NCBI GenBank assembly: GCA_947652115.1
Contig: OX393563.1
Location: 28,049,469 to 28,113,468 of the forward strand
Direction of reading: 5' to 3'
DNA length: 64,000 nt
From: Blastomussa wellsi
Taxonomy: Eukaryota; Cnidaria; Anthozoa; Scleractinia; Plerogyridae
Shown piece by piece: positions 1 through 8,927 of the stretch. The position numbers were made by a program, and so were the translations under genes. The notes beneath the pieces are model-generated. The model worked only from the letters and a program-made list of their open reading frames with translations. It was not told the origin of the DNA and did not search any database. How positions within the stretch are numbered: position 1 is the first letter of the stretch; the number at the start of each line of letters is the position of its first letter.

Positions 1-88
1 AGTATTGGATTTCAGTATTGGATCTCAGTATTGGATTTCAGTATTGGATTTCAGTATTGGATTTCAGTATTGGATCTCAGTATTGGAT
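1..88. repeat. 13-bp tandem repeat
   Basis: About seven direct copies of a 13-bp unit (AGTATTGGATTTC, with a T/C variant) run from the window edge, so the array may continue to the left. It lies just outside the 3' end of the polymerase gene and may be part of the terminal region of the Polinton-like element. Related single units recur near 200-225. Confidence 0.85.
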
Positions 89-409
89 ATTAGTCCTGTT
101 GTTAAAACTGGAGAAACATAGTGGGGAATTGAATGATATTATCTATACGAAGTATAGATAATGTTCCATTACATGGTGTTAGATATATAATACTGGATTC
201 CAGTATTAAATCTCAGTATTGGATTATAGGCCTGTTGTTGAAACTGGAGAAACATAGTGGGGAATTACATAAGTCAATCCTAAGTTAGTATCAAGACTAA
301 AACCCGGGATATAGTCTGATACTAAAATTGGAATTAAATGGAATTAGAAATTGGAATTAAATAGAATTATAAATTGAAATTAAAATTGGAATTGAAATTG
401 GAATTGAAA
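89..409. repeat. non-coding end region with direct repeats and a palindrome
   Basis: No gene is seen. A 36-bp sequence at 95-130 is repeated almost exactly at 231-266. Between them, 138-162 is a perfect inverted repeat with 11-nt arms and a 3-nt centre (GAA). From about 325 to 409 the sequence is a degenerate series of GGAATTAAA/TTGGAATT motifs. This is probably the terminal non-coding part of the Polinton-like element, but no terminal inverted repeat can be confirmed because the other end of the element is not in the window. Confidence 0.6.
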
Positions 410-3400
410 TTAAATTTGTTTATGACCATATGCATAACTAGTCTGGCCATCTTTATGAATATATCTTTTATCATCAAAACAGCTGAGTGATATTTTATTA
501 ATCTCATAACTATATATCTGATGTTTTTCACTTCTAATTGTTTTCATTGCATGATACATCTGATCATCATTAAACAATGTGATTCTGTAGTTATCATGTT
601 GAATGTCTTTTTTTAATTACATTCTTCTTAATTCCTTTTGCAGTCTTGCCACCTTTATTATCATCTTTGATATAGCTATACATTTTTGATTTTAAACCAA
701 TAAATTCAGTGATTGGAATTCCAGCTGCTTCATCTTTAAACTTTCCAATTACTTTTTTATTTGACTTATCAAAGTAAGGTGAATTCTCTGCGTAGTCGCT
801 ATTATCGAATTTATCTTTATCAGCCCAAAAGTCTTTATAAACATCTTCAGTTTCAATTTCATACATTAGGCTGTCAGTATCTGTAAATAGTAACTTTGTT
901 TTATTATTATATTTTTTTTCTGTATATAATTATAATGGAAATCATACATTAATGTTTTACTAAGTTCTAAAATGCACATACCAACATAAGCAGGTCTATT
1001 TAAAACCAGCTTTTCTTTAATTTTATGAACAGCAACTAAATTTTTATTAAATATCTTACAGCTGACATAAGTTGGTTTGCTTGTGTATTTTAAAAGTTTC
1101 TTTTCATCTGTAATAAGTTTGAAGTCAACACGCTTTCTTAGATTTTCCATTGTTTTTCCATAAACAATATTATTCATTAGTTTGAAAAAGTTTTTCTCAA
1201 AATTATTTTAAGCATTTGTTCTTTTCTGTGTATTGTAATCAATATATTCTTTCAACCATGGAGATTGATTGAATTCAAGAACTCTATGAACTTTTTTTAC
1301 TTTCAATCCTAGATCCATATATAGTTGCAGATTTTTATAATGAACAACATACTTTTCTTTGTTATTAAGAGTTGTAACTAATTTATGAACAAGACCAGTT
1401 GATATATTGTATTTCTCAGATATCTTTTTACAATATTCAGATAACATTTCTTTATTTATTTTGATTTTTTCTGGTGCAACTGGATAATCATTATGTTGAT
1501 TGTGTAATTTTTTAGGATATTCTAAGTCGACTTCTAATATTAATCCTTTTTTACTATCTTTAGTGTATTTACCTAAATTTAAATTATCTATCTTCTCTCT
1601 CTTCATCCATTTAAATCCACCAGTTGGAAGAGATTGACTCATAGCCCAACCGTATAGATTATTAGCATCAAGATACATAATATATTTAGATGATTCATTT
1701 TTATTATAATTTTTCATATATTTATTATTAGCTTTTCCATAACGATTAGCAATATAACTGATTCCACCTCTCATTCCCTTTTCAATGAATAAAAACATGT
1801 CAATATCAGTTATTAATTCTAATTTAATATCAGTCATTTTTAACATAGCATCCCATGATAACCCTGGAGATGAGAAATAATGACATGGATCAAGTCTATA
1901 ATATTCAAGACATGTTTTTCTGAAATTTTCAAATACATCAGCTAGTAGAAGTACATCTGTTTTTAAATATAAATCATGATAATCACCCATATTTCCCAAA
2001 GAGAATGTTTTCCACACATTTTCAGCATGTTGATAATCTTCATCTGAAATATCTTCATTGTTTAAAATACTATGGAACTGTTCTTTTGATGGAAGTGGAG
2101 AATCAAACTTATCAAAGCTGTCCATATAATCATATGGATAAACTCCTTTTCTCAACATAAGATTAAATTGATTTTCATCTTTGAAAGCTTTTGATATATA
2201 TTTGAATGAATCTTTTGGTGTATTGTTAACAAGTTGTTGTAAACTTGAACTCATAAATTGGAAACTGTCAATAAAAGTTAGATGATTACCAAGCATGAAA
2301 GCCATATACTTTTCCATATTATTTGGAATTGCATTTATATTCATCTGGCATTTCTCTCCATTCTTATTTGTATATTCATAATTTTTAACAACATTACCAA
2401 ATTCTTGCATAATAAAATGGCTATCATAACTTCTGGGATTATGAAATATTACAGGAATTTTAATTTGTTCTGGAATTATTTTAAGTTTAAGATTACATTT
2501 CTGATGAGCAGAACCTCTATATTTACCAGTGATATGACAATGATCTCTGACTTTGATATCTTCATCAGTGTATTCTTTATTACAGATATAGCATTTATCA
2601 GCCCTCTTGAAATCAACTTTATCTTCTTTTGTCATTTTTAAAGGTTTATTAAATTCATTTTTCATAATAGTTTTACAATATTTGACTTCCATCAAGATTC
2701 TTTTCATGAAAATGCTGACAGCTTTATCACCTCTATAAAGTGTAAGTGGTTTGCTATATTTATCATTATAAAAACATACCAATTTATAACCAAAACCACA
2801 ATCTGTATGTTTTTGATATGATTCTGTATAAGATTTATTATTATCTTGTGAACAACTTGATATTTTCTCTGTTATTGCTTCAAAATCTGCGTAAATTACA
2901 AATGGTATTGGTTGTTGTTTATCAAAGTTATTAAATTTTAAAATATTCTTTCCCTTCTTTGGCATTTCAATAGCTTCTTCACCATTTAGAAGTAAACAGT
3001 TTTCTTTATGTTTTGTTAAAACTTCTTCAGAACTAAAACATTGAAGACAGTGCATACAGAAATGTTTCTTTTCATTGTGTTTTGTTTTATTACACATAAA
3101 TCTATTAAAATCTTTTATTAAAACATAATGTTTGTTCTCATTTTCAGATATTAATAACAAATTTAATTCATTATCATTTTTTTCTTTTGATATATAAATA
3201 GGATATGCCTGTTTATTTTCATATCCAAATACATTAACATTAATCTCATTTTGTTTTTCAATTTTATTATATTGTTTAATAGTCACTGGAAATTCAATTC
3301 CAGAATAATCTAACTTATTAATATATTTTATATCTGATTTTTTAATCCTTTGTGGGCCTTTATCTTGTGGACTTAAATACCTAATATGACACCATCTAAA

Positions 3401-4132
3401 ACATTCATGATCATTATTTTTCAAATTAATTAATCCCTTCTTATGATGGTTAAGTTCCGATGGTAGTGGAATATAAGAGGATCCCTTCAGTGGTTCATAT
3501 ATTACAATATTAAGATAATGATTATCAATAGATTTAATAGTCCAACCAGATCCTTCAGACACAAATGATTCTTTTATTCCAGCTTCATTTATAATAGTTT
3601 GTGGTGTACTATTAAAATAAGCAGCTTTATTAATTTGTCCATCATTCACTATTTTTTTAAATGTTACTTTTAATGTTTCAACAAATTTTAACCCCTTTTC
3701 AGTTGTTTGAATATTTCTAATATAACGTTCAAGAGCTAGTCTTCTTGACTCTAATTGTATAAGTGGGTCTTTATCATTTTTTATACCAATTTCATAAGAT
3801 TTTGTATAACCTTTTAAAGCTTTATCAATTTCAGTTATTCTTGTCCTTGGTAATGGAATTGGGGGTTGAATTATATTTTCTTCATATTCTTTTACTCTTT
3901 GTTTTACACTTTTCCTAGGAGTTGGAATTGGTTTGTAATCATCTCTAAATTCTGGTGGTGGAGGAATGATATTTTCTTCATATTCTTTCACCCTCTGTTT
4001 TACACCTTTATTTGGTTCAGGTATTGACTTTTGTCTCAATTCCTTTTCATATTGTTTTATTTTAAACTTTTGTTGAATCACAAGTTATATTAATTCAGAT
4101 TGACTGAGTTTTTCAAGATCACTTCGATTCAT
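410..4132 (-). pseudogene. protein-primed DNA polymerase B (pPolB), broken
   Basis: This is the replicative family-B polymerase of Polintons, which starts synthesis from a protein primer. The longest frame (1208-4081) holds, in order: a proline-rich repeat near the N terminus (VKQRVKEYEENII twice), a C2H2-like finger near 3000-3065, the exonuclease motif FVIYADFEAI near 2880-2910, a Cys/His HNH-like insert (HCHITGKYRG) near 2500-2600, and polymerase motif A (DANNLYGWAM) near 1640-1670. Motif B lies just below 1177 but reads NNIVYGKT, where the family normally has Ser after the Asn pair. Motif C (TDTDS) is intact at 870-884. Breaks: the likely start at 4130 is cut off by an in-frame TAA at 4085-4087; frameshifts lie near 1205, near 905-915 (homopolymer) and near 606-613 (T run). 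The frame finally ends at TAA 410-412. Certainly a polymerase, and almost certainly inactive. Confidence 0.9.
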
Positions 4133-4138
4133 ATAATT
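4130..4138 (-). promoter_or_regulatory. AATTATATG start motif of pPolB
   Basis: The inferred polymerase start codon sits at the end of AATTATATG. This resembles the AATATATG sequence at the capsid-gene starts of the same element and suggests a shared promoter/initiator. Confidence 0.4.
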
Positions 4139-4628
4139 ATACGTTATATTTTTCTCAATCTTATTATTTTTATAATGTGCCAAATCTTTAAGTCCCCTTT
4201 TATTTTCCATTTTATTATTTTTATAATGTGCCAAATCTTTAAGTCCCTTTTTATTTTCCATTTTATTATATGTCAACTGTTTATCACAAAAAAGGACACA
4301 TAACTTCAGTTTTACTTAGTTCATTATGAATTATAGAGTTACAATACATCTTATTTTTCTCCATCTTATTATTTTTATAATGTGCCAAATCTTTAAGTCC
4401 CCTTTTATTTTCCATTTTATTATTTTTATAATGTGCCAAATCTTTAAGTCCCTTTTTATTTCACTTCAATTTCTAATTCCAATTTCTGATTCCAATTTTA
4501 GTCTTGATTCTAAAATAAAAACTATTGATAGACAACAATAATTATATTCTTGACTATCAATAAGATAACAAAAAAAAAACAATATAAAATATATTGTATA
4601 GTCTTTACAAATATATGTTATATTATTT
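4133..4628. repeat. two pairs of a 51-bp repeat within a ~205-bp duplication
   Basis: A 51-bp unit starts at 4161, 4212, 4366 and 4417. The second pair lies 205 bp after the first, and the flanking bases also match, so this looks like a tandem duplication of a ~205-bp block that already held a tandem pair. On the minus strand the repeat is an open frame reading KDLAHYKNNKMENK, which runs into the polymerase start region. I regard this frame as a by-product of the repeat. The rest (4470-4628) is AT-rich sequence without a gene. Confidence 0.75.
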
Positions 4629-5399
4629 TTACTGTTTATTTCTACGTTTCAAATATTTATAACTTTCTTCCAAATGTTTCATTATTTCAAATATAACATC
4701 ATTATAAGAATTGCTGATAAAGTATTTGCATTTGTTTTTAATATACATATCCTTCATTTCCAACTGTTTTTTACTCACTTGATATGAACCAGTTGGGCTT
4801 TTAAATTCTAAACAAAGAGCATTATATTTACTTGTTGGATTCATTATCATGAGATCACATTGTCCAGACATATAACCTTTCTTCCAAAATGCCATTCTAA
4901 TACTTGGTGTTCTTTGATATTCACCCAGACCAGCAATCATAACAGTTTGTGGGTATTTTTTTCTTATAAAATTAACAACTTGGAAATGTAAATCATTTTC
5001 TTTCTCAATTAATAATTTATTGCTGTTAATTTTATAATAGCCTTTTTTTCTAATTGATGGTAATACTTTACTTGTTATCCAATGTTTGAATTCTCTTGCT
5101 TGTGGTTTTTTAGAAGAAAGCATTAATGAGTACAAACCGGATTCATTTATAAAATAACATTTTCGAGTTGTTTCTTGGGGGGATTTTTTGTCCCCTGAAG
5201 GATTTTGTAATATTTTGAAATCAATCAATTTTTTATCATCAATATGAACATGTTTCTGAATTGCTCTTTTCGTATCAATGTAATCTAATATCAGAGCTAT
5301 CTCCTTACCCCGAAACCATATCTCATTTTTCTTATCAATATAACAGTTGATTTCAACATTCAATTTTTCATTTTTATACATCGTCATTTGTAATTCCAT
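4629..5399 (-). CDS. Bro-N domain + VRR-NUC nuclease fusion protein
   Basis: A 256-residue intact frame. Residues ~12-118 form a Bro-N domain (WFRGKEIALILDY; FKHWITSKVLPSIRKKG), a DNA-binding module of large DNA viruses and phages. Residues ~133-240 look like a VRR-NUC/PD-(D/E)xK nuclease: a conserved Gly-rich turn, D182 in GQCDLMI, then E198 and K200 in CLEFK, and Q212 downstream. This would be a DNA-binding nuclease acting in replication, recombination or repair of the element. It sits between polymerase and integrase and is uninterrupted although its neighbours are broken. Domain calls come from motif reading only; the family is well supported, the exact role is not. Confidence 0.8.
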   Translation of the reverse strand: MELQMTMYKNEKLNVEINCYIDKKNEIWFRGKEIALILDYIDTKRAIQKHVHIDDKKLIDFKILQNPSGDKKSPQETTRKCYFINESGLYSLMLSSKKPQAREFKHWITSKVLPSIRKKGYYKINSNKLLIEKENDLHFQVVNFIRKKYPQTVMIAGLGEYQRTPSIRMAFWKKGYMSGQCDLMIMNPTSKYNALCLEFKSPTGSYQVSKKQLEMKDMYIKNKCKYFISNSYNDVIFEIMKHLEESYKYLKRRNKQ

Positions 5400-5438
5400 T
5401 TCTTCCTATTTATTCTAAAACACCAAATCTTTAAGTAT

Positions 5439-6404
5439 TTACACATTAAATAAATCCCTCATTGGAATCCAACTATTGAAATCATCACTATATCCCTTCC
5501 ACTTCACTAAAGCTTGTTTCTTTTTATAATCTCTACGAATGACTTTATCAATACGAAAAACATCCTGCTTAGCTTTCAACAACTCAGACTCATAGAAACT
5601 TCCCTGAATATCTTCACCTCTGAGATCTTTTACCTTATAAGTTATTGGATTAGTGTATTGAATCTTATCAACTATAAACACTTCTTCTGTCCAATTTGGT
5701 GTGTAACCCTTATCAAACACCTTTCTTTTATACTTAGATATTCTAACCTTATCACCTATTTCAAATTTTGGTTTCTGTTTCAATGTTTCTATATTACCAT
5801 ACAAATGGAAATAAACAGTTCCTTCATTCTTTTTCTTTGATGCCTCAACTGGAGTCATTTTTATGCTTGAATGTTTTGTGTTGTCGTATTGATTTACTAA
5901 TTTTGGTAACATATCAAGATATTGTGTATTACCTTGAACAGTGAACTGTTTCCACATTTTGGATTTAATTGTTCTATTCCATCTTTCAACCACTGAGGAC
6001 TTCTCTTCATTCTCAGTTGAGTACATATGTATCCCATTTTTTTCTAATAAATCGTTCACATGTTTGTTATAGAATTCTTTTTCCTTATCAACCCAAAGAT
6101 ATTGTGGTTTTCTACCTCCTTTGAATATTGATTTAAATGCTTCAGTGACAGATTCACCTTTCTTATCCTTCAATGGAATAATCCAACCATATTTACTGAA
6201 TACATCAATAACCATAAGAAGATATCGATAGCCTTTATTCCATTTACTAAACTGCTGCATTTCAACCAAATCACTTGCCCATATTTCATCGATATGATTT
6301 GTAATCACACGCCGCCGAGTAAATTTACGATATATTGGTGTATGTAATTCATCTGCTAATTTTACTTGCCAGTTTTTTTCACTCGACAGCTGTTGACGTT
6401 TTTT
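5439..6404 (-). CDS. retroviral-type integrase with C-terminal chromodomain (5' end damaged)
   Basis: This is the DDE integrase that would insert the element into host DNA. Counting from the GTG at 6308, the catalytic residues are D13 (ASDLVEM), D74 (VDKEKEF) and E108 (VVERWNRT), and a chromodomain follows at ~250-286 (ALVKWKGYSDDFNSWIP). The open frame runs on upstream of 6308 to about 6404 and keeps integrase-like sequence (WQVKLADELH), so 6308 is not the true start. Upstream it hits TAA at 6405-6407, inside a run of eight A on the coding strand (6399-6406), where a frameshift probably cut off the N-terminal zinc-binding part. The catalytic core and chromodomain are intact. Confidence 0.88.
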   Translation of the reverse strand, partial: KKRQQLSSEKNWQVKLADELHTPIYRKFTRRRVITNHIDEIWASDLVEMQQFSKWNKGYRYLLMVIDVFSKYGWIIPLKDKKGESVTEAFKSIFKGGRKPQYLWVDKEKEFYNKHVNDLLEKNGIHMYSTENEEKSSVVERWNRTIKSKMWKQFTVQGNTQYLDMLPKLVNQYDNTKHSSIKMTPVEASKKKNEGTVYFHLYGNIETLKQKPKFEIGDKVRISKYKRKVFDKGYTPNWTEEVFIVDKIQYTNPITYKVKDLRGEDIQGSFYESELLKAKQDVFRIDKVIRRDYKKKQALVKWKGYSDDFNSWIPMRDLFNV

Positions 6405-6472
6405 TTAACTCCCATACCTAGATGTTTCCCATGTTGTACATCCCATATGAATCTGTTAAATTTCCAATGATT

Positions 6473-7417
6473 CTAATATGGCCCACCAATATACCAATCT
6501 GGTCCATAATCACGCGCCATAGTATCAAATACCTCTTGCTGACTCTTTTTCTCAACAGGTGCATATCCTTGCTTCCTCATCTTTTCTTTTTGTATTTTTC
6601 CCTGTTGTCCAATAATTCCAGCCCAAGCACATTTGATAGTGTCTCCACTTGCAAAATCATCAAATGATTCTTTTGCCCCTTCTTCTTTTATCAATTTTGG
6701 TATGACTGAAGAAAGAGTTTTATTTGCTGCAGAATAACCAGGAATCGCATTTAATGCATCCATATTACCCATACCTAATTTTGACTTAGCTGCTATAGTA
6801 TTTCTTGCAATTGTATGTCCCCATTGTCTGTCTTTCCATGGAATAGCATCCAAAGCTTTTACCATCTTTCTATCAGCCTCATTCTTACATTTAACTTGAT
6901 CACTTTTTTTCTTATTTCCACATACAGAATAATCAACATCATGTTGCATACTTACAGCGTCTGTTTTACCAGTTGGTTGTTGATATATCTCAAGTATCTG
7001 ACCAGTGATTGGATCATATCTCAGCTGCTGTTCTAAAGGATTACCAGGACCTGTATATCTATGTCCAGGCATCACAAAACCCTTTTTGGGAGCAACTTTT
7101 AAAATAGCTTTATGAATATCCAATCCAGATCCAGTTTTATATGGGTCGATTTTATCAGCTGCTTTATTCATTAGATTGTTTGATAATTCATCAATAACAT
7201 AATCAATACCCCGATGTGATAATTGTTTAGCTTTTTTCTTAATTTTTTTCTTAACTGTAGGTTCTCTTAAAAACTCAGATGCATAATATCTTCCTTGTTT
7301 AACAGCTTGTTGTCCAAGCCATGGAATTCCTTTTTTAATTAATAATTCAGTTCCAGTATCTCCTAATGTGTTTAAAATGCCCGCCCCTTTAGACGGGCTT
7401 ATTAGTTTCCCTGATTC
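6473..7417 (-). CDS. parvovirus-type phospholipase A2 domain protein
   Basis: From the Met at 7171 the frame encodes 232 residues with a PLA2 signature: a calcium-loop-like YTGPGNPL (39-46) and the catalytic HDVDY (77-81). Such domains occur in parvovirus VP1 and in some Polinton/adintovirus genomes, where they are thought to help virions cross membranes. The frame stays open upstream to 7417 with no ATG, carrying a basic segment (KKKIKKKAKQ). It overlaps the end of the 52-residue Cys-rich gene in another frame. I infer that the two were once one protein split by a small indel near 7402-7417. The exact N terminus is therefore uncertain. Confidence 0.75.
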   Translation of the reverse strand, partial: ESGKLISPSKGAGILNTLGDTGTELLIKKGIPWLGQQAVKQGRYYASEFLREPTVKKKIKKKAKQLSHRGIDYVIDELSNNLMNKAADKIDPYKTGSGLDIHKAILKVAPKKGFVMPGHRYTGPGNPLEQQLRYDPITGQILEIYQQPTGKTDAVSMQHDVDYSVCGNKKKSDQVKCKNEADRKMVKALDAIPWKDRQWGHTIARNTIAAKSKLGMGNMDALNAIPGYSAANKTLSSVIPKLIKEEGAKESFDDFASGDTIKCAWAGIIGQQGKIQKEKMRKQGYAPVEKKSQQEVFDTMARDYGPDWYIGGPY

Positions 7418-7560
7418 TTAACAAATTTAGCTTTTGTTATTCCACAACTGGCACATGTACATTTCATCATAGTTCTATTATTTTTAGTTTTAACATATCT
7501 TTCACTTCCTGACACACATTCAGTTTGTTTCTTCTCTTTCACACAGTATGATTTAACCAT
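7402..7560 (-). CDS. small Cys-rich (zinc-ribbon-like) protein
   Basis: A 52-residue frame from ATG 7558-7560 to TAA 7402-7404. It contains Cys residues in YCV, ECV and the cluster KCTCASCG (CxCxxC), consistent with a small zinc ribbon, and is rich in Lys. It lies between the protease-fusion gene (13 bp away) and the PLA2 frame, which opens inside its 3' end. From memory of related cnidarian elements, a similar Cys-rich segment can form the N terminus of the PLA2 protein, so this may be the first part of a split gene. Its function is unknown. Confidence 0.6.
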   Translation of the reverse strand: MVKSYCVKEKKQTECVSGSERYVKTKNNRTMMKCTCASCGITKAKFVKNQGN

Positions 7561-7572
7561 TACACATATAAG

Positions 7573-8868
7573 TTAGATATTTTTAAAATAATCAATAATG
7601 AATCTATGATTTACACTGGTATCTGACATATTAAATTTACAATTATGTATTGTATCAATAATTGATCTTCCCCTCTGTCTTTCAAGTAGATAGTACAAAC
7701 ACCAATAACCACATAATACTGAATCACGTTCTTGTATCTCATCTCCTGAATATATTAATTGTTTTCCACTCATGGTCATATATTTCTTGACCTCTGTTGG
7801 CATAATTAATCCAAAGGAGTCAAAATATTCACAAAACCGGTCAATGTTTCTATAAGCCACCCAATGAGTACCTTGTCCAATATGGTTATCAAGATTGACT
7901 ATTCCACATTCTTTGTTTTTGATTTGTCTTGGTAAAACATCCTTACTGAAAACACCTCTAAAGTATTTTATACCAAGTTGTTTTACCCATTTTTTTAGAT
8001 CATAATTGGATAATGGTTTATTTACAAAATAGCTCTGAGAATTCGAATGTTGTTGAATGGGCTGTTTTTGCCTAATAGCAGACCTTTTCCTTTCTTTTTT
8101 TTTGGTATCTTTTTTTTTTGGCAATCCAAGACCAATAGGGTTTCCATCCCAACTTCCGATAAAAGGAGGAGGCTGATATGGCATCATAATTCCATGATTT
8201 CCACCATCTTTTTTGGCGGTTGGTGATGTATTAGGAACATATACAGGTATTGATCTCCGTGGTCGACTTTTCTCTACATGTAAACCTCTGCCAGTGAGAG
8301 CATTCATTAGAAGAGGAATCCCAATACTTGCCAACAACGTCCCCAAGAAGCCTCCAGACTGTTTTGGTGTTGGTTTGATGACCAATTCTCCACCTGTCTG
8401 TAAGTTATTGATAATGGGTTCTTTTTGTTTCTTTGTCAATAGACTTTTATATTTTATTAATTGTTCAATCTTGCTTTGAGGCACAAGAAAACCTCCAGTC
8501 CGTCCTTTTCCAAATATTTTGTTAATACCAAGACTTCCAAGTGCTGATAATGCCCCTGTGGCCAGTGCTGGGGCTGCTTTTGATATAGCTGTGGTTGCAT
8601 AAGGTAATAAACTTGACCATAGAGAACCTCCATATACTACAACCTTTCTGATCTGTGTTTTGGAAATATTAATGTCTGATCCTTTGTTCATCTTTTTGGC
8701 TTTAATTAGTTTGTTGATTTGTGTATTTGTCAGCATAAGCTGATCATTTCCAGATAGTTCTCTATTGGATAATCTGATTGTTATTGCTGAATTCTCTCTA
8801 TACGCTTTTGCTAGTTTTTTCCTCTGTCCTTCTGACAATGTTACTCCATATGGATGATAAGTAGTCAT
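7573..8868 (-). CDS. virion protein fused to adenain-like cysteine protease
   Basis: 431 residues, intact. Residues 1-270 hold a basic N-terminal region, a hydrophobic Ala/Leu-rich stretch (~81-117), Gly-rich segments (GGFLGTLLASIGIPLLMNAL, ~172-191) and a Lys/Arg-rich linker (251-268). Residues ~285-431 form a protease like the adenovirus maturation protease: H335 (GTHWVAY), D350 (YFDSFG), Q379 and C386 (SVLCGYWC). The protease would cleave structural precursors during capsid maturation. The N-terminal part resembles a membrane-active or core protein and may be released by the protease. The ATG lies in AATATATATATG. Confidence 0.82.
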   Translation of the reverse strand: MTTYHPYGVTLSEGQRKKLAKAYRENSAITIRLSNRELSGNDQLMLTNTQINKLIKAKKMNKGSDINISKTQIRKVVVYGGSLWSSLLPYATTAISKAAPALATGALSALGSLGINKIFGKGRTGGFLVPQSKIEQLIKYKSLLTKKQKEPIINNLQTGGELVIKPTPKQSGGFLGTLLASIGIPLLMNALTGRGLHVEKSRPRRSIPVYVPNTSPTAKKDGGNHGIMMPYQPPPFIGSWDGNPIGLGLPKKKDTKKKERKRSAIRQKQPIQQHSNSQSYFVNKPLSNYDLKKWVKQLGIKYFRGVFSKDVLPRQIKNKECGIVNLDNHIGQGTHWVAYRNIDRFCEYFDSFGLIMPTEVKKYMTMSGKQLIYSGDEIQERDSVLCGYWCLYYLLERQRGRSIIDTIHNCKFNMSDTSVNHRFIIDYFKNI

Positions 8869-8880
8869 ATATATATTATT
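8866..8880 (-). promoter_or_regulatory. AATATATATATATG start motif, protease-fusion gene
   Basis: The start codon is the last part of an alternating AT run on the coding strand, the same arrangement as at the other capsid genes of this element. A promoter role is inferred from recurrence only. Confidence 0.45.
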
Positions 8881-8927
8881 ATATAAATATGATCATAGAT
8901 TAAATATGATTAATAATAACAACGCTT

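Noticed and set aside
1..88. CRISPR-like array
   Set aside because: The 13-bp units are contiguous with no unique spacers, and the context is eukaryotic.
138..162. loxP-like site
   Set aside because: It shares TATACGAAGTATA-like bases but lacks the 8-bp asymmetric spacer and 13-bp arms of loxP; only a palindrome can be claimed.
2282..2641. Plus-strand open frame of 119 codons inside the polymerase gene
   Set aside because: It lies opposite coding sequence of a clear polymerase and has a Phe/Ile-rich composition typical of an antisense shadow.
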